Notes: generated by a model from the sequence alone, not told the origin. DNA of 64,000 bases from Plakobranchus ocellatus (GCA_019648995.1 BLXT01005617.1:4350921-4414920), one strand, 5' to 3'. Shown: positions 47,101 through 58,609, counted from the first letter of the stretch. Made by a program: numbers and translations.

Positions 47101-50100
47101 ACTTTCAATGCAAGAGAGGCCCAGAATCTAGCTGAAAATTGTCAGAAAACAATTTCGTGACTCCCTTGGTGCCCAAGGCGGCTGCCGGACCTCACCGACC
47201 AACGTTTCCTGCTTTTTTTTGTCAGAGGCCACTGGCATTAAAAAAAAATCAGGGGCTAATTAACTTATCTTTTATTCTCAAAGATGCAAAAGTATCTTTC
47301 CTCTAAATGCCAATTCCAATGATATCATCACTCAATGTCTATAAGACTGACGCTTAGGGTCTAAACACTGAAGAAGNNNTTTTTTTTTGTAAGTGAAGCT
47401 AAAAACTCAAAATCTAGTTGACACAATGAAAAGTTACATAAAAAACCTTTGGGAGACAGGTCCACAGAATCCTAGTTGGGCCCAGAATTATGATCCATTG
47501 TATATTAAATATATTAAAAAAACAAGTCATCCAGATTGTAGCCAGATGTAAATTAATTGGAAAGATGATTCTTCACATACAGGCCTACTACTTGTTACAA
47601 ATGATCATAGTACCTGTCAATAATATTAACTCATAACCCTGGCAGTTTTTCATGAGGAATAGGTCATATCCTTTTGCAGCCATGGTATATGTTATAGATT
47701 TACTATCCAATAAAATGTATAGTCCCATGTCAGGCACCATAGGAAAGAAAGCTAACAAGGATGGAATATAAGAACCCTTTAATGAGATTAGTCGCTTCTG
47801 CATCACTGCCATCAGATTATTGCAAGCTTTAAAGAGCCATACTCTGAATCTGAGGCAGGGTTACTTCTTTTAAATTACTTCATTGTTTGCAAGAGAGCGC
47901 AACATGAACATCCTCATGTACTTCCCACACTATATCAATGCCATAGAGTCGGGTTCATGACCACAGGAACAGGTAGCACTGTCTCCTACCGAAAATGCAA
48001 AAGACTCACTTCCCTCACAAATTTGTTGAATGATCATTATGGAATGCAATTTTGTTACTTGGGAAGCATCCATAATAATACGAACTACTTGCTGTATAAC
48101 CTGTTCTACGAACGGGTGACGGGAACCGCAACACCATGATTCAGAGGAAAGAGAGAGAGAGTAGATATAATACAAAATACTACTTTAAATAAAAAAAATT
48201 ATACCCCTATTCCCAACTGCATATTTTAGTGCACCTACTTGCTTGATGAGTTTCAAACAGAGTTTGAAACTGTCGTTCTGTAAATGCATAAAACAAAACC
48301 AATATTTACAAAATACTACCCATTTAGACTCATAGACCAATTGGGCAGTAACAGATTCAGATCAAGCCCAGATTGAGATATCTAGATCAATAAAATTACT
48401 CGTAGATGTTCTATCACTCTAGAGATCTAGAAATCCTGATAAAGCCTCATGTGTAGTTCACGCAGAAAAATGTGACATCACCAGGTTTGTGGCTGATGAA
48501 AATGTCTACCTGCAATATTTAGTTGTGCATACTTAATAAGGGTTAAATCGAGTTATAAAATGTCGTTTTGCAACTCCGTAAACTACTTTGGGATTTTAAA
48601 ATGTGCCTACATAAAATTGCATGATCTAGAGTAACATATTGATATTTTTGTGAATTATATTGACGCCGCATGAAAATTTGTATAGGCATTACACATTTGA
48701 GCTTAACTCCATTTTAATAAAATATTGTTCAGTACAATTTAGATAGGTAAAAAGTTCACAGTGGTTGTCAATATTGGATTGATCCAAATGATAAAAGGAA
48801 GAAATTTTTTTTTTTTCCCTTCCACCATTTTCTGGAACCATTGAATTGGAATTAAACACAGCCACCCAGAAATCAGAATTTTTCCAAAGCAAATCAGAAA
48901 GTTCGCATGTCAGATGGTAAAATAGACTTTTTTGTAGGTACTTATAAAGAGTCAGTCAGTGATGTTTTTATTGCTCTTTCGTCAGACCAAAAAATATTCA
49001 CTGTGTTCAGGTAATGCATTCTACCATGATTAGTTCAAAAAAGTTAAGGATATAAAAAGAAATTAAGGGTGTATTGTCAGTTGTAAAAAAAAAAATTAAA
49101 ATAATTATTCTATTGCACATAATTGTATACTTTTATTTACTCAGCCCTTTATGTGTGCACAACACTATCATATTTTGTTTTAGATCAAGATCTAGGTCTC
49201 AAAAAAGACATGGGCATTCAAGGTCTTCACCTATTGATGAAAAAGCAGCGCAGAAGAAAAAAGCTAGAGAGGAGGAGAAAGTGAAAGCTATGGTTTGTGC
49301 ACAATTTCCATTTCAGCATTGAACTTTTTTTTTATTTAATCTTTAAGTCTGGCGCAATGTTCTGGGTTTCTGAGTAGATGGCCCTAAAAGCAATGCTCTA
49401 ATTTTTTTAAAATCAGTTTTGGGTGCATCCTTGCTGTGCAAATTAATCAAACAAATATAACTGTGATGACAAAATCAGAAGAAAAAAAAAAAGAAAAGTA
49501 GTAGTTACCAATCTATACTTTTAAGTCAATTCACCACAAAGTAAAGAGACAAACCTATTTTCTTGTACCAAAATTGTCTAAAGCAATAAGCCAGGCTCAA
49601 AGCCCATAGGCATCGAAAATGTTTATTGAAATGTGTAATGAGGCACTCTACCGCTGCAATAGATAGTCACTCAGTAAAATTCTTTAGCCTTCAGATTTTC
49701 TAAGATCTTTTTTTTTTTTTTTAACTTTCTGCAGTTATATGATTTATAAATTAACTAATGTTCTGTGTTTGACAAATATTATTGCATAGAGTAAGGCATG
49801 AACATTTCAACTTTTTCAAGATGTTTGTGAAATTGCTTAATCATTATCAATATTTTCATTTTTTAAAATCTATCATTTCAGGAGGAACGTCGTGTTGTGT
49901 ATGTTGGTAAAATCCCAGAAACCTACACTAAGAGACAACTGTACCAAAGATTTCAGTGTTTTGGAGAGATTAAAGAGGTTAAGCTTAACTTTAGAGAGCA
50001 TGGGTAAGCTCACTTGTTCATAATCACTACTATTAGGGTTTTGTATGGTTCTTAAAATCAGGGATTTCTTGAATAGTACTTGAATTTCATTGTGCCATGA

Positions 50101-53100
50101 AAAACAATCTTGAAAGAGAGCTTGAATGTCAAGAATGGTTTTAGAAAGGCATTTAAATCCGGAAAAATATGAAATATTGTAGATAAATATGATTTGTCAG
50201 CCATGAAAAAAGATAAAGTCCAAACTCATCTACATTATTGTGCTTGGTAAAATTGTAACTTACTGTTCATTCTAAGTTGTTGTTATCACTGTGTTGAAAG
50301 TCATGTTTTCTCATGGATGTATTATCAGCATGTTTAGGTAATGAGTGTGTATATAAATTCTTTTTTTTCTCTCTAAATTTCGCTCTTCATTATGGTCCTA
50401 TGATAAGTATTTCCTGGAGAAAACAAATCATTCCATAGAGGTCCAGATTGAAAATCCTCGTGCCTGGTGCTTCCCTTTTTCAAAATTTTATTTTAACTTC
50501 ATCTTAGAATTGGGTTTGCACAGGTTTGGTAGCCCTTATGTAGGCAACAGTCTAAAATAAACAGTGTTTGCATTGGCTTCATTTGCATTTATTAAGTGGC
50601 TTCTTATATCAAATTTGAATTCCATACTGATCAGGATAGTATTTTTGCATTTTTGCAACCAAATTGAAGACTTTGCTAGCCTAAAGTGCAAGCATGGGAC
50701 ATACTTAATTATTTTTTTTCTTTTTATGAATTGATTGAATCAAAAGATACACCAAATTTGACAAGTTTCCAAGAGCAATCTCGATATTCTCTTTCACATA
50801 CACCTGCAAAAATACAAAACTTCAATTTTGATGGAAGATTTTGAGACATTCAAACAAAAATCTTATTTCATTTGTTTTAATTTTTATAATAATTGGTATG
50901 CCTTCTTCTCAGGAATTATTGTCTTCTTTTTTTTTACAGAGACAACTATGGCTTTGTTACTTTTGCATATGCTTGTGATGCTATTGCTGCTAAAGAGAGT
51001 AAGTATGGCTGTACCTTTGCATCTAGAATCGAGAACAATCGTGTTTGCTGCACTTTTTCTAATGGCGTAGAAAATAGATTGATAAAGATTTGAACGCTTT
51101 TTCACATTCATCATTCTGAGGGTAGTATCTTTTTTTTTTTTCAACTTGCATGAGTAAGTACACTCGGATCAGAATATTATGAGTTTGCATCCTGGCTATG
51201 CAGGAATTTCCTTGAATCTTCATCCTTTCATCCAACTATTAGATGGGCATCTAATATAAAGAGCTAAGTATTATTTGTAATATTGACTGAGAGTAGAAAA
51301 TTGGTATGTCTTAAAGACTCCACTTCTTTAAGTTTTTTTGTTTGTTTTTCTTTTTGTATTTGAAATACCGGTATGCAGTAGAGTAGAGCTGAACTGTAAC
51401 AACATTGGCCATAATAAAAGCAGCCTGGTGGCCCTTTTTTTAAAATAATGAAACAATGGTATTAGAACCTCTGATTTGCTGAGCAAAAACTGACAAAAAT
51501 CTCAAGTAACGAAACTCTAGAATTAAAAATGTGATGGAAATATCATGACTTTTGAAAATATAAAAGTAAAATTATGACATTTCTTATGCCATCCAATGGC
51601 CATGCTTAGCTTATTTTGAGTCTAGATAGTTTCATTTTCATTGAGTCTTAAGTAAGAATTATCTGCTGTGTAGGCAAATGTGATGGGGCACAGGAAAACC
51701 AGGACAAACGTAAATTTTTGACATATTGGTACCAAATGAACGGCCTGGTTTAGCTGAATACAGTGCAGTTTAAATTTTTTGTCTATCTATATTACAGCCA
51801 ATGTTATGACATTTCAAAGACAAAAAAATTTTTTTTAAGCGAAACTGAGAAAATCGCATTTCAAGATTTAGACTTATTAAGCAAAAATTTGAAATTTTGA
51901 ATTTTTTGTGAACAAACATGCAGTGCTTTACAATATGCGCACTTCTTCCCGATTTGTTGTATTTACGCGCACTATGTTTATCATAAGAGAGCAAAAGAAG
52001 AGCTTTTATTCAATATGCGATATAGTATGGTGTGTTACAGCTGTGTTTTTCCACAAAAGGTCTGAAGTTAGACTTTTATAAACACATAACAACAATCTTG
52101 AGCAACATTGCACGATACATACATAAGAAAACACAAAAAAACCCACATTTCTGGGTTGAATTACTTTCATATCATGGGAAACATTAAATAAAAGGCTAAT
52201 CTTTCACAATATGTAAAGAGCTAATTTTTTTTAGATTTAAGGTTGATTGACTTTTTGATGTTTTGTGACATTTTGTTATTTGCGACTTTATCCGGGTTTT
52301 CCTATGCTGTCACACAAATGATTACCATAGCATACTTCACATACTGAGAAAAGCACATCGTGCTTGTACAGGGAAACGCATGACTGTCACCTTGTGCGTG
52401 GAAGGATACTTAGTTTTACAGTCACATGTTTTCTTTGTCTGCGCTGAGAGTGGGCAGAGGTGGGGGTTATGTGGGCGCGCATGCATGGGCACGTGTGTGT
52501 GTTCATTCATACAGTGAGAGACAGGCAATGGGTTTTAATAGAACAAACCACAAAAGTGAGAGGCAGGCATTGGATTTTAATAGAACGAACTTGCAAAGGG
52601 AGGCTTTGCGATTAATCCATACTTTTTTAACTAGATCTAGACTCTGGAAGCAGAGTATGCTCCTGTGACTCTCCCAGTCAGTTAATTCTAGGCCTAGTCT
52701 TTACAAGTTTAATCAGTCTACTTATATTTCCTTACAATTTTTATTTATCATGTTCAATGCTGACTAAAAACCATCATGACATGAAACAAAGGAAAATGTC
52801 TACTGTTTGAAACAAAGCTGTGTGCCACCTAAGCTTTAAACATTTTAAACGCCAACAATCAACCCAAACAATCCATCTGTAGTTTAAACAACAGTCCTTT
52901 TAAGGACTATTTTTAAATGGGCCAAAGGCATTCCCAAGCCTGCAACCTGGAAACTTGGAACTCAGAGGGGAACGGTATATCTCAGATACTGGTACTGCAT
53001 AGTATGCACATGTGTGAGGGCTACCCTTTTTAAAATGAATAGCTCTAAATTATAATGCAATGTACAGTGAATTGCTTTTTATGTAAAGATAAGAGGCAGA

Positions 53101-53868
53101 CCAAAATTTTAGGTTGGTGAGGAGAGAGAGAGATACGTGAAAATAACCAACAGTTAAAAGGAGCTTTGGCCTTCATTTTTCAGATAATCTTTTCTTTTAT
53201 TGCAAGATATATGAAACAATGCAATGAAACCCAGGAAAACATTATGTATATGTATTTACAAATATTTGCATGCTTTTAAGCTAATGCCACTTCTAAACCA
53301 ATAGTAGGGCCTACCTTCTGTAACAAAACCTTGGTTATAACGAAATTAAAACCCAAGACTATTGATTTTATTACATCCAAGGTCCACTGTACTCATTGTG
53401 ACTTACATTGTGGTTTTTTTTTTTTTCCCAGAGGGAAATAATATAGAAGGTGTGCCAAAGTTTGATTTGTGTTTTGGTGGACGGAGACGCTTCTGTCCTG
53501 ATCAGTATGCAGATTTAGGTAAGAAACTCATTTTTTTTTTTTTTACTTTGGGGAATGCTTTTATGTAATAACATTTGGTTTGGTTTTTTTTTCCTCGATG
53601 TAATGCAAAACTTAGTTAATTCTGATTGAAACTTATTTACTATGATGTGGATATGCCATTGAAAATAATATTTGTGATGTTAGATATTGTGTTTTAGCTG
53701 CTGCCATAATGTTGGAAAGTGGTTTTTATTTTATTTTTTTTTTTAGATGGAAATCGTGAGATAGAGGAAGAATATGCTCCCATGCCCAAAAGCATGGCTG
53801 AAGAGTTGGATTATGCAGCCCTTCTCAGACAACACACCACTCAACAAAGAAAAGGCGGCAGATTGTGA
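34003..53868 (+). CDS. PPARGC1: PGC-1 family transcriptional coactivator (PPARGC1/spargel type)
   Basis: Nine exons: 34003-34024, 35372-35419, 39130-41206, 42052-42195, 49184-49292, 49882-50003, 50940-50998, 53432-53518 and 53747-53868. All junction phases agree, giving about 929 residues. PGC-1 proteins are nuclear coactivators that bind transcription factors and drive mitochondrial genes. Seen here: LXXLL-type LASLL (14-18); a DHDY motif (287-290) matching the HCF-1-binding tetrapeptide known in the family; acidic Ser/Thr-rich middle; RS domain (about 590-800) with a 13-residue repeat; an RRM with RNP2 VVYVGK (805-810) and RNP1 GDNYGFVTF (841-849); then FDLCFGGRRRFCPDQYADLD and a C-terminal LDYAALLRQ. 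The RRM and tail match vertebrate PGC-1 closely. The LKKLL motif and long acidic N-terminus of vertebrate PGC-1alpha are not seen; upstream coding exons may be missing. Confidence 0.93.
35241..35299 (+). mobile_element. 3' fragment of tRNA-derived SINE (family of 43936-44100)
   Basis: Shares ggcctgatggagggcctgag, atcacc and gtgggctggctata with the tail of the SINE at 43936-44100. It lacks the tRNA-like head. It lies in PGC-1 intron 1. Confidence 0.75.
35372..35419 (+). CDS. PPARGC1: PGC-1 exon 2 with LXXLL motif
   Basis: Acceptor acccttcacag|G, donor GAAG|gtgtgt, phase 1 on both sides. It encodes IEANDLASLLYRFEE. LASLL fits the LXXLL nuclear-receptor box used by PGC-1 coactivators, and the following base joins exon 3 as Ala (EEAVTPPSTP). 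Confidence 0.7.
36359..36520. repeat. (CT)n/(CTT)n microsatellite with attached conserved flank
   Basis: Compound CT and CTT runs to about 36470 are followed by tgaatcacagtgttgctgtt and gtagaacaggtt. The same flank occurs, inverted, at 48090-48145 beside a short AG run. This suggests a repeat family that carries a microsatellite, not chance neighbours. Confidence 0.6.
38227..38318 (+). mobile_element. 3' fragment of tRNA-derived SINE
   Basis: Shares cgggcgccctggcctgatgg, agggcctgaaagcctgag and ggctgtatacaaaa with the full SINE at 43936-44100. It is truncated before the B box and ends in an A-rich tail plus aaccctttt. Confidence 0.8.
38657..38747. repeat. (CT)n microsatellite
   Basis: A long CT run interrupted by a three-base gap at 38663-38665, in PGC-1 intron 2. 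Another clean run lies at 43741-43807. Confidence 0.95.
39130..41206 (+). CDS. PPARGC1: PGC-1 exon 3: large central exon and RS domain
   Basis: A 2077-base exon open throughout. Acceptor gtcatttccag|C; donor AGCAG|gtaaga (phase 2). It carries Pro/Ser/Thr-rich sequence from VTPPSTPTPT, DDHDYCCND at 39915-39941 (the HCF-binding DHxY form), an acidic stretch (DNVLEDGEVMVDEYGNDTF), a basic GKKRGRRYRRR, and an RS domain with a 39-bp coding repeat at about 40896-41050. Size and order resemble the long middle exon of vertebrate PGC-1 genes. Confidence 0.95.
40896..41050 (+). repeat. Coding 39-bp minisatellite in the PGC-1 RS domain
   Basis: Four imperfect units encode SPSHHSSHRLKSR-type repeats (residues about 613-664). 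The middle units are nearly identical in DNA, and the last drifts to SRSRHSSLRLNSR. The array is in frame, so its length can vary without breaking the protein. Confidence 0.92.
42052..42195 (+). CDS. PPARGC1: PGC-1 exon 4 (RS/basic)
   Basis: Acceptor tgtggtgccag|G, donor TGGAG|gtaaaa, phase 2 on both sides. It encodes SRSPQRKRDWQQRGNRAGSS through HRDRNRRHSRSLSPAHRAGW, continuing the RS domain. Symmetric phase means it could be skipped without frameshift. Confidence 0.88.
42675..44782 (+). mobile_element. DNA transposon, 2108 bp, 6-bp target duplication, family unassigned (copy 1)
   Basis: Termini CAGACCTGCCAAC and GTTGGCAGGTCTG are perfect 13-base inverted repeats. Flanks are gtccag at 42669-42674 and 44783-44788. 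The adjacent duplicate unit (attcca-attcttc near 42508) acts as an unoccupied site. Both ends are strongly similar to the element at 46827-48913. The interior has no recognised transposase and contains a second CAGACATGCCAAC (42993-43005), CT microsatellites and a nested SINE. It is probably non-autonomous. Confidence 0.85.
43936..44100 (+). mobile_element. tRNA-derived SINE, full-length
   Basis: The tRNA-like head has an A box around tagcacagtgg (43950-43960) and a B box ggttcgagcc (44004-44013). The body gccctgacctgacagagggc continues to gggctggctatatac and aaccctt. It sits between two copies of ccttctctctctctc, so it landed in a CT microsatellite and duplicated about 15 bases of it. Two 3' fragments of the family lie upstream in the same gene. 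Confidence 0.85.
44790..46820 (+). other. PGC-1 intron 4, part between the two transposons
   Basis: Non-coding, with TCTAGATC-type motifs near 45300-45600. It includes the candidate 36-base microexon at 46005-46040. Confidence 0.45.
46005..46040 (+). CDS. Possible PGC-1 microexon (36 nt)
   Basis: Between acceptor catttattgcag and donor gtatcc lie 36 bases that fit phase 2 on both sides and would add PIQLHLLAPPKR in frame between exons 4 and 5. The acceptor has a weak pyrimidine tract and the peptide is not rich in Arg/Ser like its neighbours. It is a candidate only and is not counted in the 929-residue model. Confidence 0.25.
46827..48913 (-). mobile_element. DNA transposon, 2087 bp, 6-bp target duplication (copy 2, inverted)
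   Basis: The left edge TAGACTTGCCAAC and the next 100 bases match the reverse complement of the right end of copy 1 (shared ctcacaggaat motifs). The right edge GTTCGCATGTCAG and about 200 bases inward match the left end of copy 1. Flanks atagta (46821-46826) and atggta (48914-48919) agree at 5 of 6. The interior appears different from copy 1 and includes a three-base gap. It is older than copy 1, judged by end divergence. Confidence 0.8.
48090..48145 (-). repeat. Copy of the microsatellite-linked repeat seen at 36470
   Basis: Read on the minus strand, cctctgaatcatggtgttgc and gtagaacaggtta match the flank at 36475-36512, and a short CT run again precedes it. It lies inside the copy-2 transposon. 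Confidence 0.65.
49184..49292 (+). CDS. PPARGC1: PGC-1 exon 5 (RS end, basic coil)
   Basis: Acceptor atattttgttttag|A, donor ATG|gtttgt. It encodes SRSRSQKRHGHSRSSP, then EKAAQKKKAREEEKVKAM, the basic helix that precedes the RRM in PGC-1 proteins (vertebrate QRQKAIEERRVIYVGK). A preceding intron of 7.0 kb holds two transposons. Confidence 0.9.
49882..50003 (+). CDS. PPARGC1: PGC-1 exon 6 (RRM first half)
   Basis: Acceptor ctatcatttcag|G, donor CATGG|gtaagc. It encodes EERRVVYVGKIPETYTKRQL and FQCFGEIKEVKLNFREHG. It holds RNP2 and the FGEI turn of the RRM, near-identical in pattern to vertebrate PGC-1. Confidence 0.96.
50940..50998 (+). CDS. PPARGC1: PGC-1 exon 7 (RRM RNP1)
   Basis: Acceptor ttttttacag|A, donor GAGA|gtaagt. 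It encodes DNYGFVTFAYACDAIAAKE, the RNP1 strand and following helix, parallel to vertebrate DSYGFITYRYTCDAFAALE. Confidence 0.96.
50999..53431 (+). other. PGC-1 intron 7
   Basis: A 2.4-kb GT-AG intron. No transposon ends, RNA gene or extra exon was recognised. Confidence 0.55.
53432..53518 (+). CDS. PPARGC1: PGC-1 exon 8 (RRM end)
   Basis: Acceptor ttttttccca g|AG, donor TTAG|gtaaga. It encodes GNNIEGVPKFDLCFGGRRRF and CPDQYADL, matching the vertebrate FELYFCGRKQFFKSNYADLD end of the domain. Confidence 0.95.
53747..53868 (+). CDS. PPARGC1: PGC-1 exon 9 (terminal)
   Basis: Acceptor ttttttttttag|A. It encodes GNREIEEEYAPMPKSMAEEL, DYAALLRQHTTQQRKGGRL and a TGA at 53866-53868. The LDYAALLRQ end parallels the vertebrate LDFDSLLKEAQ tail. 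Confidence 0.95.
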
Positions 53869-56800
53869 CAGCAAATAAGCCAAGCTCTGCCTGCACATTG
53901 TATTTAGAATTTTTTTATATAATCTCCTACTTTGAATTAATGATATGTCTCACTAAATTTTTTTCTTGTAATTTGTAAGTATTACAGATTTGATAATTTT
54001 GGTAACAGCCATAAAATTGGCTGCATTTCTTTTCTTTGTTTTTTCTTTTTTTTTTTTAATTAAGATGAAGATTGACGCCTCACAGTTTGCAATGTTTTTT
54101 TAAATAATTTTTTTTAAGTGGTATGGTAAAGATACAATTCTTGCTTGATTATACTTACCATAGCAGATGTAACTCTACTGTAGACCAATTTGATGCATAA
54201 TGTACTTACTTGCATTGTTGCTATTTTAAATAGCAGGGGTGTATTGATATGGAATTCTGTATAGCAAAAAAAAAAAAAAAAACGTCACGAAAAGAAATGG
54301 AGAAGGGGGGGTGTCCCAAAACCACGTGTCTGTTCCATCAGTTTTAAATTCTCCCATTACCCTTCCGGGTCAATTTTCAGTATACCTCACATTCTCTGCT
54401 CCCACCCCTGAAATAGCCATTCTTATGCTTGCTATGAGATTTTTTTTCCTCATTGGTTTGCAAGTTTTATCAAGGTAAAGGACATTCTTGTTGAATTAAA
54501 TATGTCTCAAATAGTGAAATACAATTTCATTCAATCATTTTTTTTAGTCAATTGTGGCATCTTTTTGTCATGAATCATAATTTCTTGAATTTATTATGTC
54601 ATAGAATTATATTTATTTGCTTTAGGGTCTTTTTTTACATGATCAATATACTTTATGATTACTAGATTTTCTGTCTTCTCACAAAGTTTGATAATTATGA
54701 AGCATTGTTTTTCTGACTTTGTCATAATATTGATTATGAAGAAGCTGCATAAAACCCATATAGACATTTTATTAATTAAGTATATGCTAAGACTGAGAAA
54801 AGTAAAAGATGGTAAATATGATACATCTAAAGCAAGATATTCAATTAAAAGCAGCCTTGCTACACATTTTTGAAATATTTTGTATTCAATCACTAATCTC
54901 ATCTATAGTAAATGATATATGGCTTTCAACCTTGTGGTAATAATATAAAAATAGATTAATTTAATTCTCTCAAAAGCTTGATGTTATGGCAGCTGACTGA
55001 ACCTTGTATAAGCATTTTTCTCTGTAGATCATTTTGAAAAACTTTGAATTAAGGCTTTACAAAATTGTTAATATTAGCTTATTTCTTATTTTAATTTAAT
55101 TTTGCTACATAGGAATCATCAGTACTTAAAACCAGGTACATTTCTAATTTCCCCCCATATAATGTGCTTCATGAGTAAATCAGAAGAACTAAGCAGATTT
55201 TTTTCCTGCTGCACACTTCCTATTCATGGATTGCATTGAGTCTGGCATGGCCTTAAGACTTGCTCTTGAGGGTATCACATATCACCAACCTTGATGTTCT
55301 ATCTCTTCTATCATCACATATAAGCACTTTAAAAAAAATACATAAAGCAAAAACTCCCTAAAAAGCAAAAAGCACAACATGAGATGAAGTTTATTGTATT
55401 ATACTACTTTATTTACAAAGTTAATTGCGCAAGCAAGGTTTTTACAGAATATCACTATTAAAGCTACAATGTTAAACGTATCTAAAACAATTGTGCACAA
55501 GTAGTAGTGAGTTTGTGGCTGTTGGTTTGCTCATGCACAACCTAGTATAGCATTGCGTGAGGCTGACTGCAAGTTTGCCTGTCTGAGGGGACTGATAAGG
55601 TAATGATAAGACTAAGAGGCAGCTGGATGTGCTTCGTTCAAAGGTGATTCACCTGTTGAAAGTGACGCTCAGAATGTAAAATTCTACTCCAAAGCTTTCT
55701 GAGCCTTAGGGGAGTTTTTATGTTGATACCTCATTGTTGAAATCATGTGATCATTGTATTCTATGGCAAAAATGAGTGTGAAGATGTTGACTTTGATGAA
55801 TTGGCGCTTGGTTTAGATGTGAATTTCAGCTTTTTCTGAGTATTGTTAATGCTGTTAGGTGGAATGCTTTGTGTTTGAAAAAAATACCTCAAAGGAAGTC
55901 CTAAATTACTTTCTTCCCATGCTCAATGCATTATTTGACACATTTAGGCCGCTCCAAAGACATGGACATATTGCATTACTATTAGATTCAACCAAAGATA
56001 TTTTGGACAAATAAAATAATATATTTTTACTCAATTTAAAAAGCACATGATAGTATTAGTAATAAATTGTTAAGGACTGGATTAAAAACAGAGCCAATGT
56101 ATAAAAATGTGATGAAAATTTCCTTCATTAAAACATAAAGAATGATATACAAGGGAGATTTAGAAGGATAAAGAGTAGTGGCAGATAAAAAATCCAATGT
56201 TTTGATAACTCGACAGTTAATTTTCCAAAAACATTGCAGCTCAAATAGTGCACTCCAAATATATTGACATCACTTGAAAATGACTTGTTTGATGAGTTGA
56301 AATAATTTATATAAAATGGGCTGTAACAAAACATTTGTAATTTTGTCTTAAGCAATAGCTTTTATTTCAAAGAATTGAAAATGTGTTTATAATCAATCAT
56401 TCCAAAGCATTGTGCTATCTTCCCTGCCTTATATCAGTGATATTTTGAAAGCTTATTTTTCATGAGAAATAGCTAAGAGTACCAAGAAGAAGAAAGCAAG
56501 TTGTCAAAAATTATTTTGGAAAGCATGTTGATACCCATGTACATGTATATGAATAAATATTGACAGGGTAGGGAAAAAAAAATTGGGAGTTCATATAAAT
56601 GAAGATATTTGCAGAATGTCAGTATAGGTGGAGTGCACTTATTATGTATCCAAGATGGAGTGTGATGCTCCAAAGAGTAATGTCAGCAGAGTTGTAAGTA
56701 CATGTGCAACTAGTAGTAGCACAGCATACACTTCTCTGTATTAATGAAAAGTTTTTGAAGTAAAGAAAAGGAAAAGGCTTAATAGTGTCAAAAGCTTAAT

Positions 56801-58600
56801 TCATTATAATTAGCAAATGTTCTAGGCATAGTAGAAATAGAATATAGTAATTATAATATCTATTGTGTTTTGGATCAGGGTTAGAGAAGCCTACAATTTT
56901 TTTTATTTTCCCCTTAACACTGAGATCTATAATGTATAGACCAAATTTTAGGGACATTGATTTTTTTTACTTGATACAAGAATTGATTTTTGTACGTGTT
57001 TTTATTTGTGTCATTCATACAATATGGATTTTCATTTTTATTTGAAAGAAGATAATTGACATGCCTCCTTGAAAATTTTAGATGTTTAAAAAATGAAGCT
57101 TCATTGATGTTCTTAATTGAAACAGTTTTGTTGTTAGCTGGAGTTTTATTGGAGAAAAAAGAAAATTAGTCTACAGCAAAGTGCGTTCCCATACTGTATT
57201 TCTGTATGCAGACTCTATTATAATATACTTCATAACATTTTCTTTGTTGCAGATTTCAAAAGTTATCTCAAGGGAATTGCCAAAAATCTGTTATTCTTTA
57301 GCTTGTTTTAAAAAAAATTGCAGTTTATGAATTATTTTATCTCTAGTCTAAAGAAAAAGAAGCTTTCAGCATGTCTTTTCATTTTTGTTGTAATGATTTC
57401 CTTTTTCCACATAACATCTACCTCGGGATATATTAGAAGCTTCCCCCCTCCCCGTCCTTTTTGTAATTTTGAATATTTACTGTGGCGTAATAAGTCGACT
57501 AGAATCAGGTGTCTTTATAGAGAAAGAGTTTTGTCCAAAATATTTGCGTCTGTCATACTAACAACTATGACTCATAGTTGTTTGATTCTGAGGTATATTG
57601 AAGTTATCGTTTTATATTTATATTTATCTGTGGAAAGCCAAAGATTTTCATTCGAACAATTTTTTAAAAATGTTTTTAGTTAAATTTATACTAAATTCAA
57701 CTGCATTTGAATGAACTTTTCAATGTTTTATTTTGTATGGACATTGATTTTTGTTTGACCAGAAACAACCAGGGACTTTCTATATGAACTAGGCTAAAAC
57801 TATTTTAGAACAGAAACATAAAGTTACATGAATTATTAAAATCGTATTTTTTGCGTGCTCTGCCCAATCATCTAGTTTTGAGATTAACAGATCTTGTTTT
57901 TCTAGATTTTTATGCCGATGCTCTCATGTAGAGTTTAGAAAAACATGGACTGTTGAGTGTTGTAAGGATTTTTAAACTGCGGTTGCCAGGAGTATCAAGC
58001 ATATCTTATAAAGATGTTTTATTTTGAAAAGCCTGTTTCTTTTGGATGTTTTATCCAAAAAAATATTGATATGGCATCCTGATGTAAAAAAAACATTTTT
58101 TTTTTTTTGCCTTTTTTAAGTGTTGCGTATTTGCAACCCTTGGTAAGGAAAGCACAATGTGTTTCTGGCAGGAGTTGCGTAGCACCAGCATATTTTTTAG
58201 TAAAATAAACAGACATGCAGTATGCACAGTAGATTGTCAACACTGTAAATGTTTAAAGTGCAAAAGCCTTTTAAATCAAATTAGTTTCAGGATATGCATA
58301 AGGAAGAAATACTTTTAGTCAAGAAAAAAAAAGACGAATTTGTACATGATGTGAGTTGAATATGTGTAACATGCTTATTTCAGGATGTAATGTTTTTGTC
58401 ATCACACAGATTAACCATAAAAGTTTTATTATAAAGACAAAGAAAAGCTAAAAAAAAAAAAAACGAAATAACTATATTGATTCAAAATTGTGTCACCTGT
58501 CAGGAGAAATAAAAAAGCCGTTTGCAATCAATTTATTTGACTAAGATAGTTTAGTTAATTAGTTGTGGAAAGTGCAAAAGTAGTTGGGCTTTGAGTTGAG
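53869..58600 (+). other. 3' flank and probable 3' UTR of PGC-1
   Basis: AT-rich DNA with several AATAAA hexamers and no supportable coding exon. How much of it is transcribed cannot be judged from sequence. Confidence 0.4.
56010..56015 (+). terminator. Candidate poly(A) signal for the PGC-1 gene
   Basis: This AATAAA lies 2.1 kb after the PGC-1 stop. Others occur at 56552 and near 58509, 60800 and 61430. A long 3' UTR is usual for PGC-1 genes, but the site actually used cannot be told from sequence. Confidence 0.25.
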
Positions 58601-58609
58601 GCACAATTT

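Noticed and set aside
57318-57683. 121-residue plus-strand frame after PGC-1
   Set aside because: Hydrophobic AT-derived composition, no homology, no splice or promoter support.
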